Made by a program: the position numbers and the translations under genes. The notes below the pieces were generated by a model. The model was not told the origin of the DNA and made no database searches. It saw nothing but the letters and a program-made list of their open reading frames with translations. Of a DNA stretch of 64,000 bases, positions 36,639 through 45,859 are shown piece by piece; within the stretch, counting starts at the first letter, position 1, and each line of letters opens with the position of its first letter. This DNA is from Blautia sp. (lineage in GTDB: Bacteria > Bacillota > Clostridia > Lachnospirales > Lachnospiraceae): assembly GCA_017515325.1 (NCBI GenBank), contig JAFWGA010000013.1, positions 124,001 through 188,000 on the forward strand. The letters run 5' to 3'.

Positions 36639-38072
36639 ATGAGTACAGACCGCTATACCAGCCCCCTTTCCGAGCGATACGCCAGCCCTGAAATGCAATA
36701 TATCTTTTCTCAGGATAAGAAGTTCTCTACCTGGCGGAGATTGTGGGTCGCTCTGGCGGAAACGGAAAAGGAGCTTGGCCTTCCTATTACCCAGGAGCAG
36801 ATCGATGAGATGAAAGCTCATGTGCAGGATATCAATTATGAGGTCGCCCAAGCGAGGGAAAAGGAGGTCCGCCATGATGTGATGTCCCATGTCTATGCCT
36901 ATGGCGTCCAATGCCCCAAGGCCAAGGGAATTATCCACCTGGGAGCCACCTCCTGTTATGTGGGCGACAACACGGACATCATCCTGATGAATGAAGCGCT
37001 CCGGCTGATCCGCAAAAAGCTGGTGAATGCCATTGCCCTGCTGGCCAAGTTTGCTGACAGATATAAGGCCCAGCCAACCTTGGCCTTTACTCACTTTCAG
37101 CCGGCACAGCCTACTTCTGTCGGAAAGAGAGCTTCCCTCTGGCTGCAGGATCTGCTGATGGACCTGGAAGACCTGGAGTATGTTCTGGGCTCCCTGAAGC
37201 TCCTGGGATCGAAGGGGACGACCGGTACTCAGGCCAGCTTTCTGGAGCTGTTTGATCATGATCAGGAGAAGATAGACAGGATCGATCCCATGATCGCTGA
37301 GAAAATGGGCTTTGACTCCTGTTACCCGGTGTCCGGGCAGACCTATTCCCGAAAGGTGGATGCCAGGGTACTGAATGTTCTGTCTCAGATCGCGATCAGT
37401 ACCCATAAGATGTCAAACGACATTCGCCTGCTCCAGCATCTGAAGGAAGTGGAGGAACCCTTCGAAAAATCACAGATTGGTTCCTCAGCCATGGCTTACA
37501 AAAGAAACCCCATGAGGTCGGAACGGATTGCTTCTCTTTCCCGTTATGTGATTGTGGATGCGCTGAATCCGGCCATTACGGCAGCAGTCCAGTGGTTTGA
37601 GAGAACCCTGGATGATTCAGCCAACAAGAGATTGTCAATCCCGGAGGCTTTTCTTGCCGTGGATGGTATCCTGGATCTTACTTTGAATGTCGTGGATGGT
37701 CTTGTCGTCTATCCCAAGGTGATAGAGAGACATCTGATGGCCGAACTGCCCTTTATGGCTACGGAAAACATTATGATGGATGCTGTAAAGGCCGGCGGAG
37801 ACCGCCAGGAGCTTCATGAAAGGATTCGACAGCTTTCCATGCAGGCTGGCCGTCTGGTGAAGGAGGAAGGAGAGGAGAATGATCTTTTGGAGCGGATCGC
37901 CCAGGATCCTGCTTTCCCCTTGACCCTTGAGGAGCTGAAAGGGGCAATGGAGCCTTCCCGCTATATCGGCAGAGCCAGGGAACAGACGGAGAGCTTCCTT
38001 GTAAAGGTGGTCAAACCTGTTCTGGATGAGCGCGCCGACCTGCTGGGGATGAAGGCTGACATAAAGGTATAA
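36639..38072 (+). CDS. purB: Adenylosuccinate lyase
   Basis: PurB splits fumarate from SAICAR and from adenylosuccinate, acting in both IMP and AMP synthesis. The signature loop SSAMAYKRNPMRSER and HLGATSCYVGDN are clear. The length of 477 residues fits the longer clostridial/eukaryote-like type. It follows purC closely; the LemA gene lies 43 bases downstream after a short H-type repeat fragment (38077-38090). Confidence 0.96.
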   Translation: MSTDRYTSPLSERYASPEMQYIFSQDKKFSTWRRLWVALAETEKELGLPITQEQIDEMKAHVQDINYEVAQAREKEVRHDVMSHVYAYGVQCPKAKGIIHLGATSCYVGDNTDIILMNEALRLIRKKLVNAIALLAKFADRYKAQPTLAFTHFQPAQPTSVGKRASLWLQDLLMDLEDLEYVLGSLKLLGSKGTTGTQASFLELFDHDQEKIDRIDPMIAEKMGFDSCYPVSGQTYSRKVDARVLNVLSQIAISTHKMSNDIRLLQHLKEVEEPFEKSQIGSSAMAYKRNPMRSERIASLSRYVIVDALNPAITAAVQWFERTLDDSANKRLSIPEAFLAVDGILDLTLNVVDGLVVYPKVIERHLMAELPFMATENIMMDAVKAGGDRQELHERIRQLSMQAGRLVKEEGEENDLLERIAQDPAFPLTLEELKGAMEPSRYIGRAREQTESFLVKVVKPVLDERADLLGMKADIKV

Positions 38073-38115
38073 GGATGCACACGAATTTACTTTGAATGGA
38101 TGAAGGAGGTACATT

Positions 38116-38667
38116 ATGGTTTTTGCAATTGTCGGAGGTATTATTCTTCTGATCGGTATCTGGTTTCTGACCTCTTATAATGGATTCATACGTCTGCGGA
38201 ACAAGGCGGAGGAAGCTTTTTCCGCCATGGATGTTTCTCTCAAAAAGCGCTATGACCTGATCCCTAATCTGGTAGAGGTGGTGAAGGGATACGCCAGGCA
38301 CGAAAGAGAAACGCTGGAAGCTGTTATCGCTGCCCGGAACATGGCTGCGAGCGCTTCCTCTGCAGAAAAAAGGATTGAGGGGGATTCCGTTTTAAGCTCT
38401 ACCCTTAAATCGCTTTTTGCCGTAGCTGAGAGCTATCCTGAACTGAAGGCCAATCAGAACTTTACAGAGCTTCAGAATCAGCTGAGCCGTATTGAGGAGG
38501 AGATTGCCGGCGCCCGCAGATATTACAATGCGGTGGTGACGAAATACAATACCCGCACGGAAATCTTCCCTTCCAGTATCGTTGCCGGAATCTTCGGCTT
38601 TGAAAGAAAGCCCCTTTATGAAGTGAACGCAGAGAACGAGAGGGAAAGCGTCAAAGTGTCTTTTTGA
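38116..38667 (+). CDS. LemA family protein
   Basis: A 183-residue protein with one N-terminal membrane helix (residues 2-20) and a helical soluble domain. YNGFIRLRNKAEEAFS, DVSLKKRYDLIPNLVE and the C-terminal FPSSIVAGIFGFERKPLYEV are the family pattern. LemA proteins often sit beside a DUF2207 protein with a Gly-rich tail, as here. Their function is unclear; membrane stress roles have been proposed. Confidence 0.93.
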   Translation: MVFAIVGGIILLIGIWFLTSYNGFIRLRNKAEEAFSAMDVSLKKRYDLIPNLVEVVKGYARHERETLEAVIAARNMAASASSAEKRIEGDSVLSSTLKSLFAVAESYPELKANQNFTELQNQLSRIEEEIAGARRYYNAVVTKYNTRTEIFPSSIVAGIFGFERKPLYEVNAENERESVKVSF

Positions 38668-38701
38668 TTAACTGCGAAGCGCAGAAGACTGAGTGGTTAT
38701 C
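38668..38701 (+). repeat. S-type repeat, degenerate copy
   Basis: TTAACTGCGAAGCGCAGAAG matches the left half of the copy at 1702. The right arm here is poor (GGTTA), but a CAGTTACG occurs at 38771-38778, just before the next ribosome binding site, and could be the displaced partner. Confidence 0.4.
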
Positions 38702-38789
38702 ATTTTGACAAATGACTCTGGTTTGCGGCCCGCACCGGCTGCGGGCTGCAGATGCGACAGCATGGGTAGTCAGTTACGAAAGGATTGCT

Positions 38790-40799
38790 ATGGAATTGAG
38801 AAATATGCCGTCTGTGAGTGGCAGGCCGCTCAGAAAAAGGGCATGGCTTTTCCCTGCTTTTTTGCTGATTCTGGCTGGGATATTCTTTGGAAGACTAGAT
38901 CCGGCCGCGGCAGCCACCAGGGCGAATTATGACGGCAACATGAGAACCAGCCGTTTTTCCACAGAGATTCAGGTATTGAGGGATTGTTCCTATTATGTAA
39001 CGGAAACGATAGACGTGGAAATGCTTGAGCCGCGTCACGGGATCTACCGTTACATCCCTGACAGAGGCTCAGTGGTGGGGTATTCCGGATCAGGGGAAGC
39101 CAGATCCGTCTTTTTTTCTTCCGACATCATACTGGAGTCTTGCTCAGAAGAAGTTTCCACCGAGCAGGAATACGGCAATTTCTGTATCCGGATGGGAAGC
39201 GAGGACCAAACAGTCTATGGAAGGCATACCTATAAGTTTTCCTATCATATGAAGCTTCATGTGGATGACCCTGGCTTTAGCGCGGCCTATTTTAACCTGT
39301 TCCCCACAGAATGGAGAAATGAAATCCCGGCAGGCAGCAGCTTTTCCGTCCAGTTTTTTTCCGATTTCGATCCGGATGAGCTGAGGTTGTATTATGGAGA
39401 ATACGGCCAGAATAAAGATGCCCGGGATCTGTTTGACCTGTCCGTGAAGGGAAAAAAGCTGGTAGGAAAGCTGAAGAAGGATCTGGCCTTTGGTCAGGGC
39501 GTGACCATGTACCTTTCGCTCCCGGAAGGCTATTATCAGAAGATCTCTACCTTCTCAGGGTTAAAAAGAATTCTGGCTGCAGTCGGTATTGCCGTATCCC
39601 TCTTGGTGCTTATTCTGTTTCTTCTGTTCGGGAGGGAAGAAGGCCTGATCCCTGCCATCCAGTTCCAGCCGCCTGACGGTCTGGACAGTGCTGCGGCGGG
39701 CTATATCATTGACGGCTCTGCTGAGGACAGAGATATCCTTTCCCTGATTATCTACTGGGCGGACCAGGGCTATCTGACCATTGAGGAGGCGCAGGAGGGA
39801 GAACTGATTCTGCATCGAACCGGGAAAAGCTTCCCCCAGACCATGCCTATGTATGCCAGAAATTTTTATGATAATCTTTTTGCCGGCAATAGGGACGATT
39901 GTGAGCTTTCTTCCCTGGAGGAGACAAGCTATGCGGCAATCCATTCTTCCAGGGAACTGGTCAAGGCATTCGTTGACGTAAAGGGAGGCCTGTATACAAA
40001 AAGCTCTGTCATTTGCCAGGTGGCAGGCCTTTTCCTGACAGGCCTGCTTCCACTGGCTTATCTTGGAACATTGGTTGTGTGGGCTTATCTGCCTCCCAGT
40101 ATGGGAATACTGAACGTGATCAGCATTTTGCTTTTTATGGTCGGCGGTCTGGGGCTGGTCTGGACAAATGTTACCTGGGCCGGAAGAAGCATTGCCGGAC
40201 GCACAGTGAAACTGATTGGGGCTTTGGCGCTTTGTGCGGCAGGCCTTTTGGGCATTGGAGGAGTGAATCTTTTCCTGATCGGCAAAGGATGGTGCCCGGT
40301 TTTATATCTGCCTTTGGCTATCATATTGGCCGGTATGGTCTGGAGTCTTGCTTTCAGCGTTTTTATGAGAAAACGGACGGATCAGGCAAGAAAATGGCTG
40401 GAGCATTTGCTTGGCCTTAAGGATTTCATCGCCACGGCAGAGCTGGACCGCATGAAGATGCTGGCTCAGGATAACCCGGAATGGTTTTATCATATTCTGC
40501 CTTATGCCTATGTGTTTGGGCTCTCCGATGTATTTGCCCGCAAACTGGAAAAGCTGGCAGTGGCTCCTCCCCGGTGGTATGTCTGTGGATATGATCCAGG
40601 CTATCATTCCTGGAATTATCATACCTTCCATCATAGTTTTGCCAATGGTATGGGCAAGGCAGCCGTAAAGCTTACGACTCCTCCGCCTCAGCAGGCCTCC
40701 GGTACTTCGAAATCCTTTGGGGGAGGCTTTGGCTCCGGACATGGAGGCGGTGGATTTTCCGGTGGTGGTTTTGGCGGCGGAGGCGGCGGGAGCTGGTAG
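38790..40799 (+). CDS. DUF2207 membrane protein with Gly-rich tail
   Basis: A 669-residue protein: signal/anchor at about residues 15-38, an extracytoplasmic beta-rich domain with ETIDVEMLEPRHGIYRYIP, a membrane helix near residue 265-290, a winged-helix-like cytoplasmic part, a central cluster of helices near 425-530 and a tail rich in Gly (GGGFSGGGFGGGGGGSW). This is the DUF2207 layout, usually paired with LemA as here. The start at ATG 38790 follows AAAGGA; the frame opens further upstream at 38712. No enzymatic role is established. Confidence 0.88.
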   Translation: MELRNMPSVSGRPLRKRAWLFPAFLLILAGIFFGRLDPAAAATRANYDGNMRTSRFSTEIQVLRDCSYYVTETIDVEMLEPRHGIYRYIPDRGSVVGYSGSGEARSVFFSSDIILESCSEEVSTEQEYGNFCIRMGSEDQTVYGRHTYKFSYHMKLHVDDPGFSAAYFNLFPTEWRNEIPAGSSFSVQFFSDFDPDELRLYYGEYGQNKDARDLFDLSVKGKKLVGKLKKDLAFGQGVTMYLSLPEGYYQKISTFSGLKRILAAVGIAVSLLVLILFLLFGREEGLIPAIQFQPPDGLDSAAAGYIIDGSAEDRDILSLIIYWADQGYLTIEEAQEGELILHRTGKSFPQTMPMYARNFYDNLFAGNRDDCELSSLEETSYAAIHSSRELVKAFVDVKGGLYTKSSVICQVAGLFLTGLLPLAYLGTLVVWAYLPPSMGILNVISILLFMVGGLGLVWTNVTWAGRSIAGRTVKLIGALALCAAGLLGIGGVNLFLIGKGWCPVLYLPLAIILAGMVWSLAFSVFMRKRTDQARKWLEHLLGLKDFIATAELDRMKMLAQDNPEWFYHILPYAYVFGLSDVFARKLEKLAVAPPRWYVCGYDPGYHSWNYHTFHHSFANGMGKAAVKLTTPPPQQASGTSKSFGGGFGSGHGGGGFSGGGFGGGGGGSW

Positions 40800-40862
40800 A
40801 GCCCGGCTGCCTGCCGTCATGGTTCGGGTAATGGAGTTCCGATGCATTAGGAGGAGACGAAT

Positions 40863-42137
40863 ATGGTAAAAGCAATCGTAGGAGCGAACTGGGGAGATGA
40901 AGGCAAGGGGAAAATAACGGATATGCTTGCCCGAGAGGCGGATATCATCATTCGCTTCCAGGGCGGAGCAAACGCCGGACATACCATAGTGAACAATTAT
41001 GGGAAATTTGCCCTTCACACCCTTCCCAGCGGTGTTTTTTATGATCATACTACCAGTATCATAGGAAACGGAGTGGCATTGAATGTTCCTTTGTTTTTCC
41101 GGGAATATCAGGAGTTGGTATCCCGTGGCGTTCACAGCCCAAAGATCATGATCTCGGACCGGGCTCAGGTGGTCATGCCCTACCACATTCTCTTTGACCA
41201 GTACGAGGAAGAGCGGTTGGGAGGGCATTCCTTTGGCTCCACGAAATCGGGGATCGCGCCCTTTTATTCAGATAAATATGCCAAAATCGGCTTTCAGGTC
41301 AGCGAGCTTTTTGATCGGGACAGTCTGAGAGAAAAGCTTGACCGGGTTCTGGTTACGAAAAACATTCTGCTTGAGCATCTGTATCATAAGCCGCTGCTTC
41401 AGACGGAACCGCTTCTGGAGGAACTGCTGGAATACGGCCGTATGGTGAGCCCCTATGTCTGTGATGTCGCTTCCTATCTGGATCAGGCCATAAAGGAGGG
41501 GAAAAACATCCTTTTGGAGGGACAGCTGGGAACTCTTAAGGATCCGGATCATGGTATCTATCCCATGGTTACCTCCTCCTCCACCCTGGCCGGCTTTGGC
41601 TCAATAGGGGCAGGGATTCCTCCCTATGAGATCCGGCAGGTGATTGCCGTATGCAAGGCTTATTCCAGTGCCGTGGGAGCCGGTGTTTTTGTCTCTGAGA
41701 TTTTCGGGGCAAAGGCGGATGAGCTGCGGCGCAGAGGAGGCGATGGCGGAGAGTATGGGGCCACGACAGGAAGACCCAGGAGGATGGGATGGTTTGACTG
41801 TGTGGCTTCCCGATATGGCTGCCGGCTGCAGGGAGCTACTGACGTGGCCTTTACGGTTCTGGATGTTCTGGGATATCTGGATGAGATCCCCGTCTGTGTC
41901 GCTTATGAGATAGACGGAAAAGAGACGACACAGTTCCCGCCCACTGCTGCCCTGGAGAAGGCAAAACCGGTCTGGGAGACCCTTCCGGGTTGGAAAACAG
42001 ACATCCGGGGGATCAGAAGCTATGACCGGCTGCCTGAAAATTGCCGCAGATATATAGAGTTCATTGAGGAAAAGCTGGGTTATCCGATCACGATGGTTTC
42101 CAATGGACCTGGCCGGGAGGATATCATTTACAGATGA
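40863..42137 (+). CDS. purA: Adenylosuccinate synthetase
   Basis: PurA joins aspartate to IMP with GTP, the first step to AMP. GANWGDEGKGKITDML is the GTP loop and FQGGANAGHTIV the IMP loop; GRPRRMGWFD lies in the C-terminal half. The 424 residues are normal. AGGAGG precedes the ATG. The next gene, 39 bases on, is unrelated. Confidence 0.96.
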   Translation: MVKAIVGANWGDEGKGKITDMLAREADIIIRFQGGANAGHTIVNNYGKFALHTLPSGVFYDHTTSIIGNGVALNVPLFFREYQELVSRGVHSPKIMISDRAQVVMPYHILFDQYEEERLGGHSFGSTKSGIAPFYSDKYAKIGFQVSELFDRDSLREKLDRVLVTKNILLEHLYHKPLLQTEPLLEELLEYGRMVSPYVCDVASYLDQAIKEGKNILLEGQLGTLKDPDHGIYPMVTSSSTLAGFGSIGAGIPPYEIRQVIAVCKAYSSAVGAGVFVSEIFGAKADELRRRGGDGGEYGATTGRPRRMGWFDCVASRYGCRLQGATDVAFTVLDVLGYLDEIPVCVAYEIDGKETTQFPPTAALEKAKPVWETLPGWKTDIRGIRSYDRLPENCRRYIEFIEEKLGYPITMVSNGPGREDIIYR

Positions 42138-42176
42138 TAATTCTCTGTCGGGACACATGGCATGGAGGAAGAAAGA

Positions 42177-42992
42177 ATGAAACGATGGAAACAGGCTGCA
42201 GCGATCTGTGGAGTGATTATCCTACTGGCGGCAGCAGTCCTCCCGATGTTTTTCGCCTTTGGCAGTGGGAAAAACGCCCAAGGAAGGTTTCGCGCTTCGC
42301 TGGGAGTGGCGATCATGGTTCCCGTTCTGGCCTATGGGATGCTGTTGGTCTATCGCCTTTTTGACAAAAGACGGGACAAGTCTGGAAGCGTTTACCGGAA
42401 CATCGTTTTTGATATAGGAAACGTTCTTCTGGATTTTGGTTGGGAGGCTTACCTTGACAGCTTTTCTTTCCCCCCGGATAAAGCCCGCCGGATTGCGGAT
42501 CATGTGTTTCGCTCTCAGTTGTGGAATGAAAGGGACAAGGCTTTGTACCCCGAGGAATACTATGTGGAGCAGATCGTGAAGGAGCTTCCGGAATATGAGG
42601 AGGATGTCAGACTGGTTATGGAGAACAGCTCTTCCTGCATGCACGAGAGGGATTATGCTCTGACCTGGGTACAGTATCTGAAAAATAAAGGATATCACCT
42701 GTATATCCTTTCCAATTACAGTGAACGGGGCCTGAAGGAGACAAGGGATCTGATGACTTTTCTTCCTTATATGGATGGGGCTGTCTTTTCCTGTGAAGAA
42801 AAGCAGATCAAGCCGGAGCCGGAAATATATGAGACCCTGCTTTCCCGGTATCAGCTCGATCCCACCTGCACGGTTTTCCTTGACGACAGAGAGGACAATT
42901 GTGAGGCCGCCAGACGCAAGGGGATGAAAGCGATCCGTTTTGAATCATTGAAACAGGCGGCAGCGGAGCTTAAGAAACTGGGGATCGAGTAA
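42177..42992 (+). CDS. HAD-family hydrolase fused to two membrane helices
   Basis: Residues 1-65 hold two membrane helices (AAAICGVIILLAAAVLPMFF and ASLGVAIMVPVLAYGMLLVY). The remaining 205 residues are a HAD phosphatase: motif I FDIGNVLLDF, motif II ILSNYS, the motif III Lys in KQIKPEPEIYETLL, and motif IV FLDDREDN. Motif I has Asn where most HAD phosphatases have a second Asp (DIGN), as in YihX-like enzymes. Substrate unknown. ATG 42177 follows GGAGGAA; the frame is open from 42162. Confidence 0.82.
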   Translation: MKRWKQAAAICGVIILLAAAVLPMFFAFGSGKNAQGRFRASLGVAIMVPVLAYGMLLVYRLFDKRRDKSGSVYRNIVFDIGNVLLDFGWEAYLDSFSFPPDKARRIADHVFRSQLWNERDKALYPEEYYVEQIVKELPEYEEDVRLVMENSSSCMHERDYALTWVQYLKNKGYHLYILSNYSERGLKETRDLMTFLPYMDGAVFSCEEKQIKPEPEIYETLLSRYQLDPTCTVFLDDREDNCEAARRKGMKAIRFESLKQAAAELKKLGIE

Positions 42993-43023
42993 TCCGGGGT
43001 AAGAAAGGAAGCGGTTGTTTTTC

Positions 43024-44226
43024 ATGGCTGAAGCAGTTGCAGTATTGAAAAAAGGAGAAGGACGCCTTTTGAAATCCGGGGGATTCTGGGTGTTCGATAA
43101 CGAGATTGCCCAGATCATGGGAAGCTGCCAGGACGGGGATGTGGTTCATGTCCATGATTTTGACGGGTATTCTTTGGGGCAGGGCTTTGTCAATCGCAAA
43201 TCAAAGATAACCGTGCGGATGTTGACACGTTCCTCCGAGGAGCTGGTGGACGAGGCATTTTTCCGCAGACGGTTAAAGGCGGCCTGGGAGTACCGGAAAC
43301 GGGTGATCGACACCACATCCTGTCGTCTGGTGTTCGCAGAGGCGGATTTTTTGCCGGGGTTGGTGATTGATAAGTACTCGGATGTGCTGGTAATCCAATC
43401 CCTGTGTCTTGGCATCGACCGATGGAAGGAAACCATTGCTGCACAGATAAAGGAAATCCTTGCCGAGGACGGGATCCGGATTCGGGGCATGTATGAAAGA
43501 AGTGACGTTAAGGTTCGCCTGCAGGAAGGGATGGAAATGGCCAAGGGCTTTATCGGTCCTTCCTTCCCGACACAGATCGAGATCTGCGAGAACCAGGTTC
43601 ACTATTATGTTGACGTGGAAAATGGCCAGAAGACAGGCTTTTTTCTCGATCAAAAGGAGAACCGAAAAGCAATACAGCGCCTTTGCCCGAAAGCCAGGGT
43701 GCTGGACTGCTTTACGCATACCGGTTCCTTTGCCCTGAACGCAGGCCGGGGCGGTGCTGCCTGGGTCATGGGAGTGGATGCGTCTGAAACAGCGATCATC
43801 CAGGCAAGGAAAAATGCTGAGTTGAATGGAATGTCTGACAGGGTTTTCTTTTCCTGTGAGGATGTATTTGAACTGCTTCCCCGACTGGAAAAGGATAATG
43901 AGCGGTTCGATCTGGTCATATTGGATCCTCCTGCCTTTACAAAGGCCAGGAATTCGGTGAAAAATGCGGTCAGAGGATATCGGGAGATCAATCTGCGCGC
44001 CATGAAGCTGGTAAAAAACGGTGGTTTTCTGGCCACCTGTTCCTGTTCTCATTTCATGGATGAAGATCTGTTCGCACAGACGATAGCCCAGGCGGCAAAA
44101 AATGCCCACTGCCGTCTCAGACAGGTGGAATTCCGAACCCAGGCGCCGGATCATCCGATCCTGTGGAACGCTGAGGAATCTTATTATCTGAAATTTTATA
44201 TTTTCCAGGTCTGCCAGAACAGATAG
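43024..44226 (+). CDS. RlmI-type 23S rRNA cytosine methyltransferase
   Basis: A PUA domain occupies residues 1-75 (LKSGGFWVFDNEIA), and a SAM-dependent methyltransferase domain follows, with SAM loop LDCFTHTGSFALNAG near 235, the acidic motif GVDASETAI, and catalytic motif LDPPAFTKARNSV. This is the layout of RlmI/YccW, which makes 5-methylcytosine in 23S rRNA. About 400 residues, full length. The start is uncertain between TTG 43015 (closer to AAAGGAA) and ATG 43024. Confidence 0.88.
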   Translation: MAEAVAVLKKGEGRLLKSGGFWVFDNEIAQIMGSCQDGDVVHVHDFDGYSLGQGFVNRKSKITVRMLTRSSEELVDEAFFRRRLKAAWEYRKRVIDTTSCRLVFAEADFLPGLVIDKYSDVLVIQSLCLGIDRWKETIAAQIKEILAEDGIRIRGMYERSDVKVRLQEGMEMAKGFIGPSFPTQIEICENQVHYYVDVENGQKTGFFLDQKENRKAIQRLCPKARVLDCFTHTGSFALNAGRGGAAWVMGVDASETAIIQARKNAELNGMSDRVFFSCEDVFELLPRLEKDNERFDLVILDPPAFTKARNSVKNAVRGYREINLRAMKLVKNGGFLATCSCSHFMDEDLFAQTIAQAAKNAHCRLRQVEFRTQAPDHPILWNAEESYYLKFYIFQVCQNR

Positions 44227-44270
44227 AAACGGCAACTCTTTCGTCAGCAGGACGCACTTTTGTTATGGCA

Positions 44271-44293
44271 AACGACAAATTATTTTTGTCGTT
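44271..44293. promoter_or_regulatory. Inverted repeat related to the clpC palindrome
   Basis: AACGACAAA (44271-44279) and TTTGTCGTT (44285-44293) flank TTATT. The left side reads GCAAACGACAAA exactly as in the palindrome at 11314-11352, and CTATAA follows in both. It lies about 17 bases before the -35 box of the STAS gene promoter. Confidence 0.55.
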
Positions 44294-44309
44294 GACTATA
44301 AAACCAAAC

Positions 44310-44338
44310 TTGCAAAACCGGGAAAAGAAGGGTATACT
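44310..44338 (+). promoter_or_regulatory. Promoter of the STAS gene
   Basis: TTGCAA (44310-44315), 17-base spacer, TATACT (44333-44338), 50 bases before the start codon. Confidence 0.7.
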
Positions 44339-44387
44339 ATAAAAAATAAAAGGCAGGTTTCTGCAAGGAGAAAGGAGAACAGAAACG

Positions 44388-44684
44388 ATGACGATCCAGA
44401 AGGAGGCCAATGGCGATAAACTTGTTTTGACACTTGAGGGGAGACTGGATACCACCACAGCCCCACAGCTGGAAAGTGTGGTTAAGGAAAGTCTTGCCGG
44501 CGTGGCAGAGCTTGTATTTGACTTGAAAGACCTGGAGTATATTTCAAGTGCCGGGCTGAGAGTTCTTTTGGCTGCTCAGAAAGCGATGAACAGGCAGGGA
44601 ACTATGGTTGTGAGAAATGCAGGAGAAGCGATTAAAGAAATATTTGATGTTACCGGGTTTTGCGATATTCTGACCATTGAATGA
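44388..44684 (+). CDS. Anti-sigma factor antagonist (STAS domain)
   Basis: A 98-residue single STAS domain. DLKDLEYISSAGLRVLL is the classical motif, with Ser54 at the site phosphorylated in SpoIIAA/RsbV. GRLDTTTAPQLE is the N-terminal strand region. Partner kinase and sigma factor are not adjacent, so it is not spoIIAA of the spoIIA operon; the role could be a partner switch of another kind. It is monocistronic, with its own promoter. Confidence 0.92.
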   Translation: MTIQKEANGDKLVLTLEGRLDTTTAPQLESVVKESLAGVAELVFDLKDLEYISSAGLRVLLAAQKAMNRQGTMVVRNAGEAIKEIFDVTGFCDILTIE

Positions 44685-44690
44685 TAGCAT

Positions 44691-44782
44691 GCACACGAAT
44701 GTATTGTGGCTTCATGCCGCTTGCAGCGATGTTAATGCAGCGCAGGAAACGAATCAAAATGCAGGCATTTTGTTCGTTTGTC
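44691..44782 (+). repeat. H-type intergenic repeat, copy 1
   Basis: About 90 bases closely matching 55330-55420, with shared blocks such as TCATGCCGCTTGCAGC and GCAGGAAACGAATCAAAATG. The right part folds into a long hairpin (AAACGAA and CAAAATGC against GCATTTTG and TTCGTTT, with one bulged T). A terminator follows 20 bases later. Confidence 0.7.
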
Positions 44783-44801
44783 AAAAAATCAAGCAGTGAA
44801 T

Positions 44802-44842
44802 ACTGCCGTCGTCCTCTTAGGCTAGGAAGACGGCAGTTTTTT
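44802..44842 (+). terminator. Terminator after the STAS gene
   Basis: ACTGCCGTC (44802-44810) pairs with GACGGCAGT (44829-44837), with an inner TCCT/AGGA extension, followed by TTTTTT. An E-type repeat begins directly after the T-run. Confidence 0.9.
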
Positions 44843-44900
44843 CGACCTGTGCGGATTTTGCGGATGCCCTTGGTATCGGTCCCTTTAGTGGCCGCACAGT
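44843..44900 (+). repeat. E-type intergenic repeat, copy 2
   Basis: CGACCTGTGCGG at the left can pair with CCGCACAG at the right. Between them lie GCGGATGCCCTTGGTATCGG and CCTTTAGTGG, matching copies at 16351-16400 (minus) and 56071-56115. It ends about 33 bases before murB. Confidence 0.7.
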
Positions 44901-44932
44901 TGCCCATCGTTTAGTAATGATAGAAAGCGGGA

Positions 44933-45856
44933 ATGATTTTGTTTCACAAGGAAAAGAACGCAGAGTATTTCCGGCAGCTGCTGGGAGAAGAGAATGTATT
45001 GATCAATGAGAGAATGAGCCTGCACACTTCCTTTCGTGTGGGAGGAGAGGCAGATCTCTTTCTTGCCCCTGCCTCAGAGGAAGCCTTCTGCAAAGCTGTC
45101 ATGGCTTGTCGGTCAGGGGGGCTGCCCTTCTTTGTTCTGGGAAACGGAAGCAATCTTCTGGTGAGTGATGCAGGCTACAGGGGGGTTGTAATCTGGACAG
45201 GCAATTGCTGCCGGGAACTAAGGGTCAATCAGGGGCAGCTTTACGCAGGAGCGGGTATATCCCTTGCAAAAGCCGCCCAGGCAGCAAAGGAGGCCTCGCT
45301 GACAGGCCTAGAGTTTGCCGGCGGGATTCCGGGAACGGTGGGAGGCGCTGTCTGGATGAATGCGGGAGCCTATGGCAGTGAGATGAAGGATGTCCTCTCC
45401 ACAGTTCGTCTCCTGGATTCAAATGGAGAAATATCCCTTTGCCCTGTCCGGCTGATGGAATTGTCTTATCGATCAAGCCGGTTGAAAAAAACCGGAGAGA
45501 TTGTGCTTGGAGCGGATTTTTCCCTTGTGGAAGGAGATAGAGAAGAGATTCGTAAGAAGATGAAGCTCTTGATGCAGAAACGCCAGGAAAAACAGCCTTT
45601 GGATTTGCCAAGCGCAGGCAGCACTTTTAAGAGGCCGGATGGGTATTTTGCCGGAAAACTGATCCAGGATAGTGGCTTGGCCGGGTTTTCCATAGGTGGT
45701 GCGAGGGTGTCTGAAAAGCACTGCGGTTTTATTGTCAATGCAAAGGATGCTTCCGCTCAGGATATCTATCAGCTGATCCAGGAGGTCAGGACTCGTGTTC
45801 AGGAGAAATTTGGGGTGGAACTGGAACCGGAAATAAGGTTCCTGGGGGAGTTTTAG
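44933..45856 (+). CDS. murB: UDP-N-acetylenolpyruvoylglucosamine reductase
   Basis: MurB makes UDP-MurNAc for peptidoglycan using NADPH and FAD. FRVGGEADLFLAP, LGNGSNLLVSDAGYRG, FAGGIPGTVGGAVWMNAG, the catalytic Ser in PSAGSTFKRP and the C-terminal EPEIRFLG are conserved. The 307 residues fit type IIb. whiA starts only 3 bases after its stop. In many Firmicutes rapZ and yvcK lie between them; here they are absent. Confidence 0.97.
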   Translation: MILFHKEKNAEYFRQLLGEENVLINERMSLHTSFRVGGEADLFLAPASEEAFCKAVMACRSGGLPFFVLGNGSNLLVSDAGYRGVVIWTGNCCRELRVNQGQLYAGAGISLAKAAQAAKEASLTGLEFAGGIPGTVGGAVWMNAGAYGSEMKDVLSTVRLLDSNGEISLCPVRLMELSYRSSRLKKTGEIVLGADFSLVEGDREEIRKKMKLLMQKRQEKQPLDLPSAGSTFKRPDGYFAGKLIQDSGLAGFSIGGARVSEKHCGFIVNAKDASAQDIYQLIQEVRTRVQEKFGVELEPEIRFLGEF

Positions 45857-45859
45857 GCT

